A DNA stretch of 62,559 nt from an uncultured Clostridia bacterium (GTDB lineage Bacteria; Bacillota; Clostridia; Lachnospirales; Cellulosilyticaceae). The stretch covers positions 1 to 62,559 of the forward strand of contig CAKZUB010000027.1 of the NCBI GenBank assembly GCA_937921505.1, written 5' to 3'. Below, piece after piece: positions 15,081-25,243 of this stretch. The position numbers and the translations under genes were made by a program. Each line of letters begins with the position of its first letter. The stretch's first letter is position 1. The notes under the pieces are model-generated. The model worked only from the letters and a program-made list of their open reading frames with translations, ran no database searches and was not told where the DNA came from.

Positions 15081-16034
15081 ATGTGGCAGATTATTGAACA
15101 GATATTCCCATATGCAGTTGCTTATACTATCCCACTGCTTATTACAGCTCTTGGTGCACTTTACTGCGAACGCAGCGGGATTGTTAATATTGGTCTTGAT
15201 GGACTTATGATAGTAGGTGCTTTTTCAAGTGCACTAACTATTTTTTCTCTTCAACATGCCTTTGGCAATAACCCATGGACTATAGCTATTGGTCTTATAA
15301 TGGCTACACTTATAGGCGCACTCTTTTCACTCCTACATGCCTTTGCAAGTATTAGTCTGCAAGCTAATCAGGTTATAAGTGGTACAGCTATTAATATGAT
15401 GGCAGGTTCACTGACTATCTTTTTAGCAAGAAATATAACTGGAAGTGGTAACATTCGTTTGCCGGCTAGCCTTAGTAAACAAAGCATTGCATTTTTTAAA
15501 GATATTCCTTTTATCGGACCATTATTTTTTAGAAATACCTATTCAACAACTTGGTTAGTATTAGTTATTCTTGCAACATTTACTTTTATACTTTATAAAA
15601 CTTCTTTTGGTTTACGCCTTAGAGCATGTGGTGAGCATCCTCATGCTGCTGATGCCGCTGGAATTAATGTTACGCGTATGCGTTATATTGGCGTTATGAT
15701 CTCAGGAGCATTTGCTGGACTTGGCGGTGGTATTTATCTGGTTACTTTTTCAGGTGAATTTAACGGCAGTGTAGCTGGCTTTGGCTTTTTAGCACTTGCT
15801 GCTCTTATATTTGGGCAATGGAAACCTCTTGGCATATTAGCTACGACTTTATTTTTCGGCTTCGCAAGTACTGTGTCTAATGTGTCTCAAGTTATTCCCC
15901 AATTTTCAAATATTCCTTTAGTATTCCTTAAGATTTTCCCTTATGTTGTAACGCTTATTGCTTTAGTCATATTTTCAAAATCATCTCAGGCTCCTAAAGC
16001 TTCTGGAGAACCTTTCGACCCTGGCAAACGCTAA
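15081..16034 (+). CDS. Nucleoside ABC transporter permease 2
   Basis: A 317-residue membrane protein paired with the preceding permease. The family segments CERSGIVNIGLDGLMIVGAF and SGAFAGLGGGIYLV are present. About nine transmembrane segments. It is the last gene of the importer operon, before a bidirectional hairpin. Confidence 0.92.
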   Translation: MWQIIEQIFPYAVAYTIPLLITALGALYCERSGIVNIGLDGLMIVGAFSSALTIFSLQHAFGNNPWTIAIGLIMATLIGALFSLLHAFASISLQANQVISGTAINMMAGSLTIFLARNITGSGNIRLPASLSKQSIAFFKDIPFIGPLFFRNTYSTTWLVLVILATFTFILYKTSFGLRLRACGEHPHAADAAGINVTRMRYIGVMISGAFAGLGGGIYLVTFSGEFNGSVAGFGFLALAALIFGQWKPLGILATTLFFGFASTVSNVSQVIPQFSNIPLVFLKIFPYVVTLIALVIFSKSSQAPKASGEPFDPGKR

Positions 16035-16046
16035 ATTAAGTATATA

Positions 16047-16086
16047 AAAGGCTCTCTACTTGAGATTTTTTCAGGTAGAGAGCCTT
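16047..16086. terminator. Bidirectional terminator
   Basis: Stem of about 16 pairs (16047-16062 with 16071-16086, one mismatch) with AAA and TTT at its base, shared by the convergent importer operon and the HD-GYP gene. Confidence 0.75.
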
Positions 16087-16121
16087 TATTGTTGTGAGTA
16101 TATTAAACTTATTTTATGCTC

Positions 16122-17180
16122 TTATAGGGGTATATCTGATATTTTTTCTATAACATGAATATTAAGTTGTTGCTGTAAATTAAGTTTATATTCTTTCCTT
16201 TTATGGGTATGCATATTACAAATAACTTTTACTAAAGGTCTCGTAACATCTTGTGCAAAGTTTTTTTCCACAATACCCATATCTCCATTACTTAAAAGAA
16301 CATTGCATCCAACTGGATAAAAAGCCAAAATGCTTTCTATCGTTTGTCTAATAGGGACATTTATTTTTTCCATTTGAGCTATGGCAATGACTTCCTTGAC
16401 AGATAATGCTTGCCTATAGGGCCTGTTTGACATTAATGCATGAAACACATCACATGCTCCTACTATTTTTGCTCCTATATGCAGTTCTTCCCCTTTGCCT
16501 AGAGGATAACCTGAGCTATCTTCTCTTTCATGATGACAAAGTACAGCAAGCTTTGTAATAGGACTTATAAAACCATTTTTTTCTACTATCCTGTACCCTA
16601 TTTCTGCATGAGTCTTAAGAAGTTCATACTCTTCTTGTGTAAGCTTTTCTGGCTTATTTAAAACATTTTTAGGGATAATAATTTTGCCAATATCATGCAT
16701 GAGTGCACCCATAACAATTTTATGGGAATGATCCTTACGTATAGACATTTTATTACATACAATTGTTGTTAAGATAGCTACGCCTATGCAATGCTGATAA
16801 GTATAATCATCATTCATTTTGAGATCCATAACATCACATACAATATCTTTTTTAGAAAGCTCCTCAAATAAAGTTGTTGTAATTTCTGAAATACATGCTA
16901 TATTAATCTCCAAAGTATTTTTTAACTTTTCAAACTCAGTTTTTATATCTTGACTGATCTGACGTCTTATTTTGGGATTAATAATGTCTTGTGGAGCTAT
17001 ACCTTTTGATATTTCATCTTCTATGTATACCTCATAGATATTTCGTTCTAGTAATTTTTGTCTAAAAGCATCTTTAAATTTACTTGAACGCGTAAGAAGG
17101 ATACCTCCTTCATAACTTATAATATCTCTTGCAATAACAGCTCCTTCTTTTATTGCATTTACATTAATTAATCTCATCAT
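16122..17180 (-). CDS. HD-GYP domain protein, probable cyclic-di-GMP phosphodiesterase
   Basis: The 352-residue product has an N-terminal region of about 120 residues and then an HD-GYP domain. The metal-binding HD is in MGALMHDIGK, followed by the KTHAEIGYRI and HHEREDSSGYP segments and the downstream GACDVFHALMSNRPYR. All key residues are visible, so it should be active on cyclic-di-GMP or a related dinucleotide. No membrane segment, so it is cytosolic. It is a single-gene unit. An adjacent second ATG (MM start) leaves the first codon ambiguous. Confidence 0.88.
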   Translation of the reverse strand: MMRLINVNAIKEGAVIARDIISYEGGILLTRSSKFKDAFRQKLLERNIYEVYIEDEISKGIAPQDIINPKIRRQISQDIKTEFEKLKNTLEINIACISEITTTLFEELSKKDIVCDVMDLKMNDDYTYQHCIGVAILTTIVCNKMSIRKDHSHKIVMGALMHDIGKIIIPKNVLNKPEKLTQEEYELLKTHAEIGYRIVEKNGFISPITKLAVLCHHEREDSSGYPLGKGEELHIGAKIVGACDVFHALMSNRPYRQALSVKEVIAIAQMEKINVPIRQTIESILAFYPVGCNVLLSNGDMGIVEKNFAQDVTRPLVKVICNMHTHKRKEYKLNLQQQLNIHVIEKISDIPL

Positions 17181-17285
17181 ATCAACTCTTTTCGCTGCAT
17201 AGTCTTATTTTATTACAAGTTCTTATACTTATATTTTGTTAAAACTTATAGAGGCAGATTGTCTCTATAAATCTAGTCAGATTAT

Positions 17286-19136
17286 TTATCTTTGTTTGCT
17301 TGTATTTCTAATTCTAGACTTATTTTTGTCTGATCCTTTATATTCTTTAGGCTTAATTAAACACTTAGCGCCATATCCAATAAGATCCTCTCGCCCGGCT
17401 AGTACTAATGCTTCATATATCAAATCATATTTTTTAGGATTACGATATTGCAAAAGTGCCCTTTGCATTGCTTTTTCGCTTTTATTTTTAGGGATATATA
17501 CAGACTGCATAGTCAAAGGATCAAGACCTGTATAATACATCGTTGTTGAAAGTGTTCCAGGTGTAGGATAGAAATCCTGTACTTGTTCTGGTTGATAATG
17601 CATGTCTCTTAAATACTCTGCAAGCTTTATAGCAGACTGGATGGTACTTCCTGGGTGACTGGACATTAAATAAGGAATAATATACTGCTTTTTACCTAAA
17701 TTTTCGTTAATATTATTAAATTTATCACAAAACTTATTAAAAGTATCTCCTGCTGGTTTGCCCATATACTTAAGCACTTCTTGTGCTATATGCTCAGGTG
17801 CTACTTTCAATTGTCCACTTACATGATGCTCTAGAAGCTCTTTAAGGAAGATATCATTTTTATCAACCATAATATAGTCATATCTTAACCCTGAGCGGAC
17901 AAATACCTTTTTTACTTTAGGTATTTCTCTAAGTTTCCGAAGTATCCCCAGGTATTCATGATGATCTATTTCAAGGTCCTTACATGGCTTAGGCGAGAGG
18001 CATTGTTTGTTTTTACATGCTCCATACTTTAACTGCTTTTTACAAGCTGGGTGTCTAAAATTAGCTGTTGGACCTCCTACATCATGTATATAACCTTTAA
18101 AGCCTGGTAAGGTTGTTATTTCTTCTGCTTCTTTTAAAATAGATGCTTCACTTCTGCTTTGAACAATTCTGCCCTGATGAAAAGTAAGCGCACAAAACGA
18201 ACAGCTTCCAAAACAGCCACGTGCACTGACTAAGCTAAATTTAACTTCCTCTATCGCTGGTACGCCTCCATCCTTTTCATAAATAGGATGATAATTTTTC
18301 ATATAAGGAAGCGCATAGACTTTATCTAATGCCTCTCTTGTAAGAGGCATTTCTGGTTTATTTTGTACAAGATACTTACCACTGTGTTCTTGCATAATGG
18401 CTCTTCCACGAACAGGATCTTGTTCTTCATACTGCACTTTAAAAGCCTGTGCATATTTCATTTTGTCTTCACAAACTTGCTTATAGGATGGTATCACAAT
18501 AGCATCATACACCTCTTCGATATGATCTGCTATATAGCACGTTCCATCGATATATCTAATGTATTTTGCAGCAAGACCATCGTTTAAGGCAGCTGCTATC
18601 TCTACAATTTGTTTTTCACTCATACCATAGACTAAAAGATCAGCCCCACTATCTATAAGAATGGACTTTCTTACACGGTCACTCCAGTAATCATAATGTG
18701 CAAATCGTCTAAGGCTGGCTTCTATACCACCTATAACAATATCTATATTTTTATACGCCTCTCGAATACGATTACAATAGACAATCGTTGCTCGGTCTGG
18801 TCTAAGACCTATCTTACCACCTAGTGAGTAAAAATCTTTCTCTCTTGGCTTCTTGCTTACCGTATAATGGTTAACCATAGAATCCATATTGCCCCCATTT
18901 ACCAAAAACGCAAGTCTTGGTCTGCCAAGCTTCATAAAATCTGTAGTATCTTTCCAGCCAGGCTGTGCAATAATGCCTACTTTATACCCTTTAGACTCTA
19001 ACACTCTAGAAATAATCGCTGTTCCAAAGCTATGATGGTCTACATATGCATCTGCTGTAACAATAATAAAATCTAACTGTTCCCAGCCTCTTTTTTTTAT
19101 ATCTTCTTGACTAATTGGCAAAAAATCTTTTTCCAT
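17286..19136 (-). CDS. YgiQ-family radical SAM protein
   Basis: The 616-residue length and the opening [21 protein letters not shown] fit the YgiQ family. The N-terminal domain resembles a B12-binding fold ([25 protein letters not shown]). The radical SAM cluster motif is [11 protein letters not shown] (CX3CX2C). Four more cysteines in the segment [20 protein letters not shown] look like an additional cluster site. The C-terminus has the lysine-rich tail common in this family. The reaction of YgiQ proteins is not established. It is a single-gene unit. Confidence 0.9.
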   Translation of the reverse strand: MEKDFLPISQEDIKKRGWEQLDFIIVTADAYVDHHSFGTAIISRVLESKGYKVGIIAQPGWKDTTDFMKLGRPRLAFLVNGGNMDSMVNHYTVSKKPREKDFYSLGGKIGLRPDRATIVYCNRIREAYKNIDIVIGGIEASLRRFAHYDYWSDRVRKSILIDSGADLLVYGMSEKQIVEIAAALNDGLAAKYIRYIDGTCYIADHIEEVYDAIVIPSYKQVCEDKMKYAQAFKVQYEEQDPVRGRAIMQEHSGKYLVQNKPEMPLTREALDKVYALPYMKNYHPIYEKDGGVPAIEEVKFSLVSARGCFGSCSFCALTFHQGRIVQSRSEASILKEAEEITTLPGFKGYIHDVGGPTANFRHPACKKQLKYGACKNKQCLSPKPCKDLEIDHHEYLGILRKLREIPKVKKVFVRSGLRYDYIMVDKNDIFLKELLEHHVSGQLKVAPEHIAQEVLKYMGKPAGDTFNKFCDKFNNINENLGKKQYIIPYLMSSHPGSTIQSAIKLAEYLRDMHYQPEQVQDFYPTPGTLSTTMYYTGLDPLTMQSVYIPKNKSEKAMQRALLQYRNPKKYDLIYEALVLAGREDLIGYGAKCLIKPKEYKGSDKNKSRIRNTSKQR

Positions 19137-19443
19137 ACTCTATTCACCTGCTTATGGTTTATGATAAGCTTACTCTCTCTCTACTATAAGTTTGCCCTTC
19201 ATTATAACATTATTCCTGTTTGAGTGATAGTCAATCCTATAAATTTACAAATATTTATACAATATTACAACTTTTATTATTTAATAAGCTATTATACTAG
19301 TCATAGGTTATAAACGATATCAATTAGTTTACAATTTCCTGACTTAACATGCAAGGGGGCTTTAAAAAAAGAAAGTTCCAGGCTTTTAGATTTAAAAAGC
19401 TTGAAACTTCTTTATTAATAAACTATTTAGCTTTCAAAGCCTA
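19137..19443. other. Gene-free stretch between ygiQ-like gene and liv operon
   Basis: About 300 bp of A+T-rich sequence holding the presumed promoter of the YgiQ gene and the liv terminator. No small gene or riboswitch was recognised. Confidence 0.5.
19364..19413 (-). terminator. Terminator of the liv operon
   Basis: Imperfect stem of about 15 pairs (19371-19387 with 19394-19410), followed on the minus strand by CTTTTTTT. Confidence 0.75.
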
Positions 19444-20145
19444 TTACCCTAAATAAGCTTTTCTAACAGCATCGTGAGTTAACATTTCTTTTGCATTTCC
19501 TGAGAGAACAACATTTCCTGTTTCTAAAACATACGCATGATCTGCAATACTTAAAGCCTTATGCGCATTTTGTTCTACAAGCAGTATTGTTGTGCCATTC
19601 TTATTGATGTCCTTTATAATACTAAAAACTTCATCTACTAAAATGGGTGCGAGTCCCATAGATGGCTCATCTAACAACATAAGCTTAGGTTTAGACATGA
19701 GTGCTCTTGCTATAGCTAGCATTTGTTGCTCGCCACCGCTCATCGTCCCAGCTAGCTGCTTTCTTCTTTCTTTAAGCCTTGGAAATCTGCCATAGACCAT
19801 ATCAAAATCTGCATCTAACTCGCCTTTGTCCTTTCTGGAATAAGCTCCCATTTCTAGATTCTCACGCACAGTCATTTTAGCAAATACACGCCTGCCTTCT
19901 GGGACATGAGCCATACCCATTTCTACGATCGTATGAGCTCTTGTATTTGAAATATCTGTATTTGAAAAAGATACACTTCCACTTTGAGCCTTAATAAGCC
20001 CAGATACAGTATGCATAATAGTTGTTTTACCAGCACCATTCGCACCTATTAAAGTAACGATCTTACCTTCTTCAACCTGAAAGCTAACACCCTTAATCGC
20101 ATGAATTGCTCCGTAATAAACTTGTATATTATCTACTTTTAACAT
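19444..20145 (-). CDS. livF: Branched-chain amino acid ABC transporter ATPase
   Basis: A 233-residue ATPase with Walker A GANGAGKTT (33-41), signature TMSGGEQQMLAIARALM and Walker B LMLLDEPSMGLAP. The pattern VNDVFSII-like dimer region and short length are LivF-type. It is the last gene of livJHMGF, 11 bp after livG. Imports branched-chain or related amino acids together with its partners. Confidence 0.93.
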   Translation of the reverse strand: MLKVDNIQVYYGAIHAIKGVSFQVEEGKIVTLIGANGAGKTTIMHTVSGLIKAQSGSVSFSNTDISNTRAHTIVEMGMAHVPEGRRVFAKMTVRENLEMGAYSRKDKGELDADFDMVYGRFPRLKERRKQLAGTMSGGEQQMLAIARALMSKPKLMLLDEPSMGLAPILVDEVFSIIKDINKNGTTILLVEQNAHKALSIADHAYVLETGNVVLSGNAKEMLTHDAVRKAYLG

Positions 20146-20156
20146 GTACTCACCTC

Positions 20157-20921
20157 CTAATTTCCTAGATATGCGCCAATAACTTTTTCATTGGCTTTAA
20201 TTTCATCAGGAAGTCCCTTTGCGATAATCATACCATAGTCAATAACAATAATTCTTTCGCAAATGCCCATAACTAAATGCATGTCATGTTCAATAAGAAG
20301 AATAGATACATCAAAGTTATTTCTTATGAAATGAATTGTTTCCATAAGTTCTCTTGTTTCCTGAGGATTCATCCCTGCTGCTGGTTCATCTAATAATAAA
20401 AGTTTTGGCTCAGCGGCTAACCCTCTTGCAATTTCAAGCTTCCTTTGTTCTCCATAAGGCAGATTTTTAGCAAGTTGATCCGCTGTTCCTTCCATTTTAA
20501 ATAGTGCTAGAAGCTCTCTAGCTTTCTTATCTATTTCTTTTTCTTCTTTCCAAAAACGAGTTCCTGGAAAACGAAAAATACTATTTGCTACACTATATTC
20601 CATCTTATGATGGAAAGCGATTTTGACATTATCAAGAACTGTTAGTTCTTTAAAAAGACGTATATTTTGAAAAGTTCTAGTCAAACCTTTTTTTACAATT
20701 TGATAAGGCTTAAGTCCTACAATACTTTCCCCATTTAATAAAATGTCTCCCTCTGTCGGAAGATATACGCCTGTTAAAAGGTTGAAAATAGTTGTTTTCC
20801 CTGCACCATTTGGTCCAATAAGGCCTACTAGCTCATTTTTTTCAATACTTATTTCAAATTCTCCAACTGCTCTTAGTCCTCCAAATGTAATACCTAGATT
20901 TCTTGTTTCTAATAGCGCCAT
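20157..20921 (-). CDS. livG: Branched-chain amino acid ABC transporter ATPase
   Basis: A 254-residue LivG-type ATPase: Walker A GPNGAGKTT, the segment LTRTFQNIRLFKELTVLDNV, signature NLPYGEQRKLEIARGLA (degenerate SGGQ, usual for LivG) and Walker B LLLLDEPAAGMNP. It overlaps livM by one base. Confidence 0.93.
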   Translation of the reverse strand: MALLETRNLGITFGGLRAVGEFEISIEKNELVGLIGPNGAGKTTIFNLLTGVYLPTEGDILLNGESIVGLKPYQIVKKGLTRTFQNIRLFKELTVLDNVKIAFHHKMEYSVANSIFRFPGTRFWKEEKEIDKKARELLALFKMEGTADQLAKNLPYGEQRKLEIARGLAAEPKLLLLDEPAAGMNPQETRELMETIHFIRNNFDVSILLIEHDMHLVMGICERIIVIDYGMIIAKGLPDEIKANEKVIGAYLGN

Positions 20922-21946
20922 TATTTCACCTCCAATGATGAGTTTTCTTGATTATTTCTATTATCATTTTCAGGGTTTTTATAACGTTTTACAAGCCACT
21001 TGATAAGTCCTACAAATGAAAACTCTTTATTTCCCAGTAATCCTTCTGGTCTAAAAATCATCATAATAACTAGTAAAACAGAATAAATAACAAGTCTCCA
21101 TTGATCAATAACATGTAAAAACTCATTTAATATCCCAAGAACTACTGCAGCAACAACAGTTCCTGTTAAACTTCCCATACCACCTAGTACAACAATAATA
21201 AATATTTCAACTGAATACATAAAAGTAAACTTCTTAGGGTCAATCATGCGTTGATAAAAAGCAAGTGCACCTCCTGCTATTCCTGCAAAAAATGCTGATG
21301 TTGCAAATCCAAAAATCTTATAAAAAGTTGTAGGAACCCCTACAGCTTCTGCTGCAATCTCATCTTCTCTTATAGACACAATAGCTCTGCCGTGTCTAGA
21401 GCGAATAAGCAGAAATAATACAGTTAAGACAACCGCTACAATAATATACATTCTTGTAAAGTCAATGGAGCCCGGATATCCTCTAAAACCACGCGCACCA
21501 CCTGTGAATTCTAAATTAAATATAGATATTCTTATAATTTCACCAAATCCAAGAGTCACGATGCCTAAATAATCTCCTCTTAGGCGTAGTGCAGGAATAC
21601 CAATAAGTACTCCAAAAAATGCTGCCATGACGCCTCCCATAATTAATGCAATCATGAGTGCCAAATCAGTTGGCATATTAAGCACCTTAATCATTTGCAT
21701 GAGTAATCCTGCTGTATAAGCACCAATTGCCATAAACCCTGCATGTCCAAGAGCTAGTTGTCCAAGGTACCCTGTTGCCAAGTTCAGACTGGTAGCTGCA
21801 ACAATATTAATCCCAATTAAAACAAGTACTCCTTTAAGATAACCATTAATCACTCCTGTAGCCATCAGTACCAACAAAATAGAGTATAATAGAATAACTC
21901 CTATCAGTGTAATCCCATATTCTTGCCACTTTTTCATCTGTTTCAC
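20921..21946 (-). CDS. livM: Branched-chain amino acid ABC transporter permease
   Basis: A 341-residue membrane protein with about ten hydrophobic segments. LivM hallmarks are NLATGYLGQLALGHAGFMAIGAY-like wording (residues about 55-77) and ALRLRGDYLGIVTLGFGEI. The hydrophilic C-terminal tail after residue 315 is short and Asn-rich. It directly abuts livH. Confidence 0.93.
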   Translation of the reverse strand: MKQMKKWQEYGITLIGVILLYSILLVLMATGVINGYLKGVLVLIGINIVAATSLNLATGYLGQLALGHAGFMAIGAYTAGLLMQMIKVLNMPTDLALMIALIMGGVMAAFFGVLIGIPALRLRGDYLGIVTLGFGEIIRISIFNLEFTGGARGFRGYPGSIDFTRMYIIVAVVLTVLFLLIRSRHGRAIVSIREDEIAAEAVGVPTTFYKIFGFATSAFFAGIAGGALAFYQRMIDPKKFTFMYSVEIFIIVVLGGMGSLTGTVVAAVVLGILNEFLHVIDQWRLVIYSVLLVIMMIFRPEGLLGNKEFSFVGLIKWLVKRYKNPENDNRNNQENSSLEVK

Positions 21947-22828
21947 CTACACTTTCTCTCTGACATTTTTACCTAAAATGCCTGCTGGTTTAAATAGAAG
22001 CACCAATATTAATATACCAAAAACAATAGCATTAGACCATCTCGATGAAATATAGCCTATAGAAAGACTTTCAATAAGTCCCATTACAAATCCTCCAAGC
22101 ATCGCCCCTGGTATAATCCCTATACCTCCTAGAACTGCTGCTACAAAGGCTTTGAGTCCTGGCATAATACCCATATAAGGTTCTACTTGATAATAAGCAA
22201 CGCTGTATAAAACGCCACCTAATGCACCTAATGCTGAACCTAATGCAAAGGTGAGAGATATAGTCTTATTGACATTAACCCCCATCAACCTAGCAGCTTC
22301 CTTATCTTCTGAAACAGCACGCATTGCTTTCCCGACTTTTGTTTTTTTGACAACAAATTGTAAGGCTACCATAAAAACGACAGATAAAAGAACTGTTAGT
22401 AGGGTTACATCCGAAATTTGAATACCTCCCAAAGTCCTCATCCCTTGTAATGATGGAATATCTGGCATCTTTTTTGGTTCTGCTCCAAAAATAACTCTGA
22501 AGAAATTTTCTAAAAACAAACTAACCCCAAGCGCCGTAATTAAAGCTGATATTCTAGGTGCATTTCTTAAAGGCTTATAAGCTATTACATCAATAAACAT
22601 CCCTACAAGCGCACAAAGAATCATTGCGACAACAATAGCTAGTGCAAAAGGTAAATTCAAAGCAATAATACTAAATAGGCCAAAATAAGCCCCCATCATC
22701 AAAATGTCTCCATGGGCAAAGTTAATAAGTCTTACAATACCATAAACCATTGTGTACCCAAGAGCAATTAATGCATAAATACTCCCTATATGAAGACCAT
22801 TAATTAATTGTTGAATAAATACATTCAT
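21947..22828 (-). CDS. livH: Branched-chain amino acid ABC transporter permease
   Basis: The start is ATG 22828 (MNVFIQQLINGLHIGSIYAL), with GAGGTGGG upstream; a longer frame to 22879 is not needed. The 293-residue membrane protein has LivH hallmarks: IALGYTMVYGIVRLINFAHGD and the AVSEDKEAARLMGVNV loop. It is the second gene of the operon, about 150 bp after livJ. Confidence 0.93.
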   Translation of the reverse strand: MNVFIQQLINGLHIGSIYALIALGYTMVYGIVRLINFAHGDILMMGAYFGLFSIIALNLPFALAIVVAMILCALVGMFIDVIAYKPLRNAPRISALITALGVSLFLENFFRVIFGAEPKKMPDIPSLQGMRTLGGIQISDVTLLTVLLSVVFMVALQFVVKKTKVGKAMRAVSEDKEAARLMGVNVNKTISLTFALGSALGALGGVLYSVAYYQVEPYMGIMPGLKAFVAAVLGGIGIIPGAMLGGFVMGLIESLSIGYISSRWSNAIVFGILILVLLFKPAGILGKNVREKV

Positions 22829-22978
22829 TGTCCCACCTCTTTTCTCCTTATGATTTATATTTACATTATAACAAGTCACAAAAATGAGAGAGAAATAAAA
22901 GTCACTTCTCTCCCATCCAATTCATCATAATAAATCTATATACTTAAATGATTAACTTGAAATATGAAGATATATCTT

Positions 22979-24109
22979 TTACTGTCCAACTTTAGTCTCA
23001 AGTTTTAAAACACCATCCTGTACTTTGATCATCGCAACACTTTTCATAGGATCGCCATTCTCATCAAAAGTAATTTGTCCTGTTACACCACTTATATTTG
23101 TAGCTTGAAGTGCTGCAAGTATTTTAGGTCCTTCGGTACTTCCTGCTTTTTCAATAGCTGCTAACATAATTTTTGCAGCGTCATAACCGAGTGCTCCTAA
23201 TGCGTTTGGTGTATTCCCTTCATACTTATCTTGATAAGCTTGGATAAAGCCTTTAACAATTGGGTCTTCATCATCTGTTGCATAGTGATTTGCAAAGTAG
23301 TAACCGTCTACAACACTTGCGTAATCTTTTTGAACATCATCCCAGCCATCTCCACCAAGCATAACTGTTTGAAGACCAACTTCTTTTACCTGACCTGCGA
23401 TTAAACCTACTGTATTATAGTAGTCTGGATTAAATAAAACATCTGGTTGTTTTTCTTTAATAGTTGTTAGTACTGATTTAAAGTCTTTATTGTCTGCAGT
23501 ATATCCTTCATAGTTAGTGATTGTACCGCCTGCTGCTTCAAAAACTTGTTTAAATGCTTCTGCAAGACCTGCTGAATAGTCATCACCTGCATTATATAAA
23601 ATAGCCGCTGTTTTAGCTCCAAGCGATTCACTTGCAAATTTTGCTACAGTTCCTCCTTGATAAGGGTCTGTATAGCAAGCTCTAAATACATATTTGTAAT
23701 CTGGTGTTACTGCGAGATTAGTTGCTGTTGGTGAAATCATTGGAATTTGTTTTTCCTCTGCAAGAGGGGCAACTGCCAATGAAGTAGATGAAATAACCGG
23801 ACCTACTAATGCAACAATTTTATCATTCTCTACTAATCTGTTAAAAACATTGATGCTTTCTGTTGCATCTGCTTTATTATCATACGACTTCAGTTCTACT
23901 TGTTTACCACCAATACCACCTGCTGCATTAACTTCTTCAATAGCAAGTTTAACTGCGTTTTCAACCGCAATACCATATTGAGCTACTTGCCCTGTTTTAG
24001 GTGTAATAAGTCCAATCTTAATTGTTTCTGACGCCTTTGCTCCACAACCCGCAAGTCCTAAAGCCATAACCGTACCTAATCCTAATGCTATTACTTTCTT
24101 TAATCTCAT
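22979..24109 (-). CDS. livJ: Branched-chain amino acid-binding lipoprotein
   Basis: The 376-residue periplasmic-binding-type protein has a lipobox LGLAGC (Cys22) and the Leu/Ile/Val-binding fold (IKIGLITPKTGQVAQYG, then VALVGPVISSTSLAVAPLAE). It is the first gene of the operon, with GGAGGAG upstream. It could bind a related amino acid rather than leucine, isoleucine or valine. Confidence 0.92.
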   Translation of the reverse strand: MRLKKVIALGLGTVMALGLAGCGAKASETIKIGLITPKTGQVAQYGIAVENAVKLAIEEVNAAGGIGGKQVELKSYDNKADATESINVFNRLVENDKIVALVGPVISSTSLAVAPLAEEKQIPMISPTATNLAVTPDYKYVFRACYTDPYQGGTVAKFASESLGAKTAAILYNAGDDYSAGLAEAFKQVFEAAGGTITNYEGYTADNKDFKSVLTTIKEKQPDVLFNPDYYNTVGLIAGQVKEVGLQTVMLGGDGWDDVQKDYASVVDGYYFANHYATDDEDPIVKGFIQAYQDKYEGNTPNALGALGYDAAKIMLAAIEKAGSTEGPKILAALQATNISGVTGQITFDENGDPMKSVAMIKVQDGVLKLETKVGQ

Positions 24110-24261
24110 AATTCTCCTCCTTAATATTTGTGTGCTTCACTATACACTACATCAAGCGCCCTTCACTTGTTTTAAATTTCTTTAAAATTATGTAATATGT
24201 TGTAACTATTTGTAGTGTATAAATAAACTAGTTATTTCGCAACAGCCCTTCTTACAATAAA

Positions 24262-24297
24262 AGAGCTTCCTAAGTAGTCGTACTTTAGGAAAGCTCC
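24262..24297 (-). terminator. Terminator-like hairpin upstream of liv promoter region
   Basis: Stem of about 14 pairs with two bulges around loop GTCG; on the minus strand TTTTATTG follows. It may stop read-through toward livJ or act as a leader attenuator if transcription starts upstream of it. Confidence 0.5.
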
Positions 24298-24712
24298 TTT
24301 GCTTTCTGCTATTAACTTTTAGGCTATTTAAAAATACTTTATTATTAATATTGTAATAATAGTTGTATTATAATATAACTTCTAAAATAATTCAATATAA
24401 TTTAACATAATATATACTTAAAATTTATTTCCAATTGCAATTATTTTTTTAAAAAAATCTTTTTGTCATATACAGATGAAAATTTTCTTTTTATCTTAAC
24501 TGCTAAAAAACACCCATAACCTATCATATGTCTCACTTTCTCTTTTAATTACAGTGTATAATTAATAATTGGAGCAACTCCTATTTAAATGAATTTGCAA
24601 CTTATCAAATCTATTCCTTCTTAAGCCCATTTGGAGTCTAGAGGCTCCCTAACATTTAGCTTTAATTATCTATAACAATTTAACCCATGTGTAGACTCTT
24701 TTTTTAATAGCT

Positions 24713-24761
24713 AAAGTCTCCGAGTATTGAAGTGCATACTTCTTCAATACTCGGAGACTTT
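24713..24761. terminator. 20-bp perfect hairpin after the redox operon
   Basis: Arms 24713-24732 and 24742-24761 pair perfectly with a 9-nt loop, 33 bp after the stop of the FMN-binding gene. A true T run after the stem is lacking on the minus strand. Confidence 0.65.
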
Positions 24762-24793
24762 TATCATCTACTCATTACTATTTTTATGTAATA

Positions 24794-25192
24794 CTATTCT
24801 CGCTTCGTTAAGGCATTTTCTATTGACTTCAAATAAACTTTTGAGGTTACTGTCGCCCCTGAAATGACATCTACATTTGTATTTTGCTCAGTAATAACTC
24901 TATTAAATAGATCTTGTGAAAAATCTGGCCTTCCTGGATGAAGTATTGGCTCTGAAAGTAATTCAATATGAATAATTTGCTGATCTTTAATCGTTACATC
25001 AACTTCACTTAGCCATCTTTCTTGTTTATAGATACCTTTATAATTACCATTTTCAAGAATAGCAGGATTAACGTTCTGAATAACCATTGCAGCTCCTTCT
25101 TTAAGTCCACGGGTTATAAAGAACATTCCCACTGCTACTAGAATCCCTATAATAATAACTACCACTCTAATAATTTTTAGTACTTTTTTCAT
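24794..25192 (-). CDS. Membrane-anchored FMN-binding domain protein
   Basis: The 132-residue product has one N-terminal transmembrane helix (about residues 8-26) and an extracytoplasmic FMN_bind domain ending in DVISGATVTSKVYLKSIENAL. The SGAT-S motif is where flavin is bound, covalently to Thr in related proteins. It is the third gene of the MarR-flavodoxin-FMN unit, which suggests electron transfer at the membrane. The partner is unknown. Confidence 0.85.
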   Translation of the reverse strand: MKKVLKIIRVVVIIIGILVAVGMFFITRGLKEGAAMVIQNVNPAILENGNYKGIYKQERWLSEVDVTIKDQQIIHIELLSEPILHPGRPDFSQDLFNRVITEQNTNVDVISGATVTSKVYLKSIENALTKRE

Positions 25193-25243
25193 ATTCGTTC
25201 CCCTTTATATATTGGATAGACCTTATGCTGTTATTTATTATAT

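Larger units (their letters stand above)
24110..24793. other. Gene-free 0.7 kb upstream of livJ
   Basis: Very A+T-rich. It holds the liv promoter region, a 10-bp inverted repeat (24141-24150 TATACACTAC with 24212-24221), a terminator-like hairpin at 24262-24297 and a 20-bp perfect hairpin at 24713-24761. No T-box (no GGTGG-type motif) or other riboswitch was recognised. The part 24303-24700 may hold remnants or a small RNA, but I cannot support either. Confidence 0.5.

Noticed and set aside
24110..24300. T-box or leucine-type leader upstream of livJ
   Set aside because: No T-box core motif and no run of codons for a leader peptide could be found.
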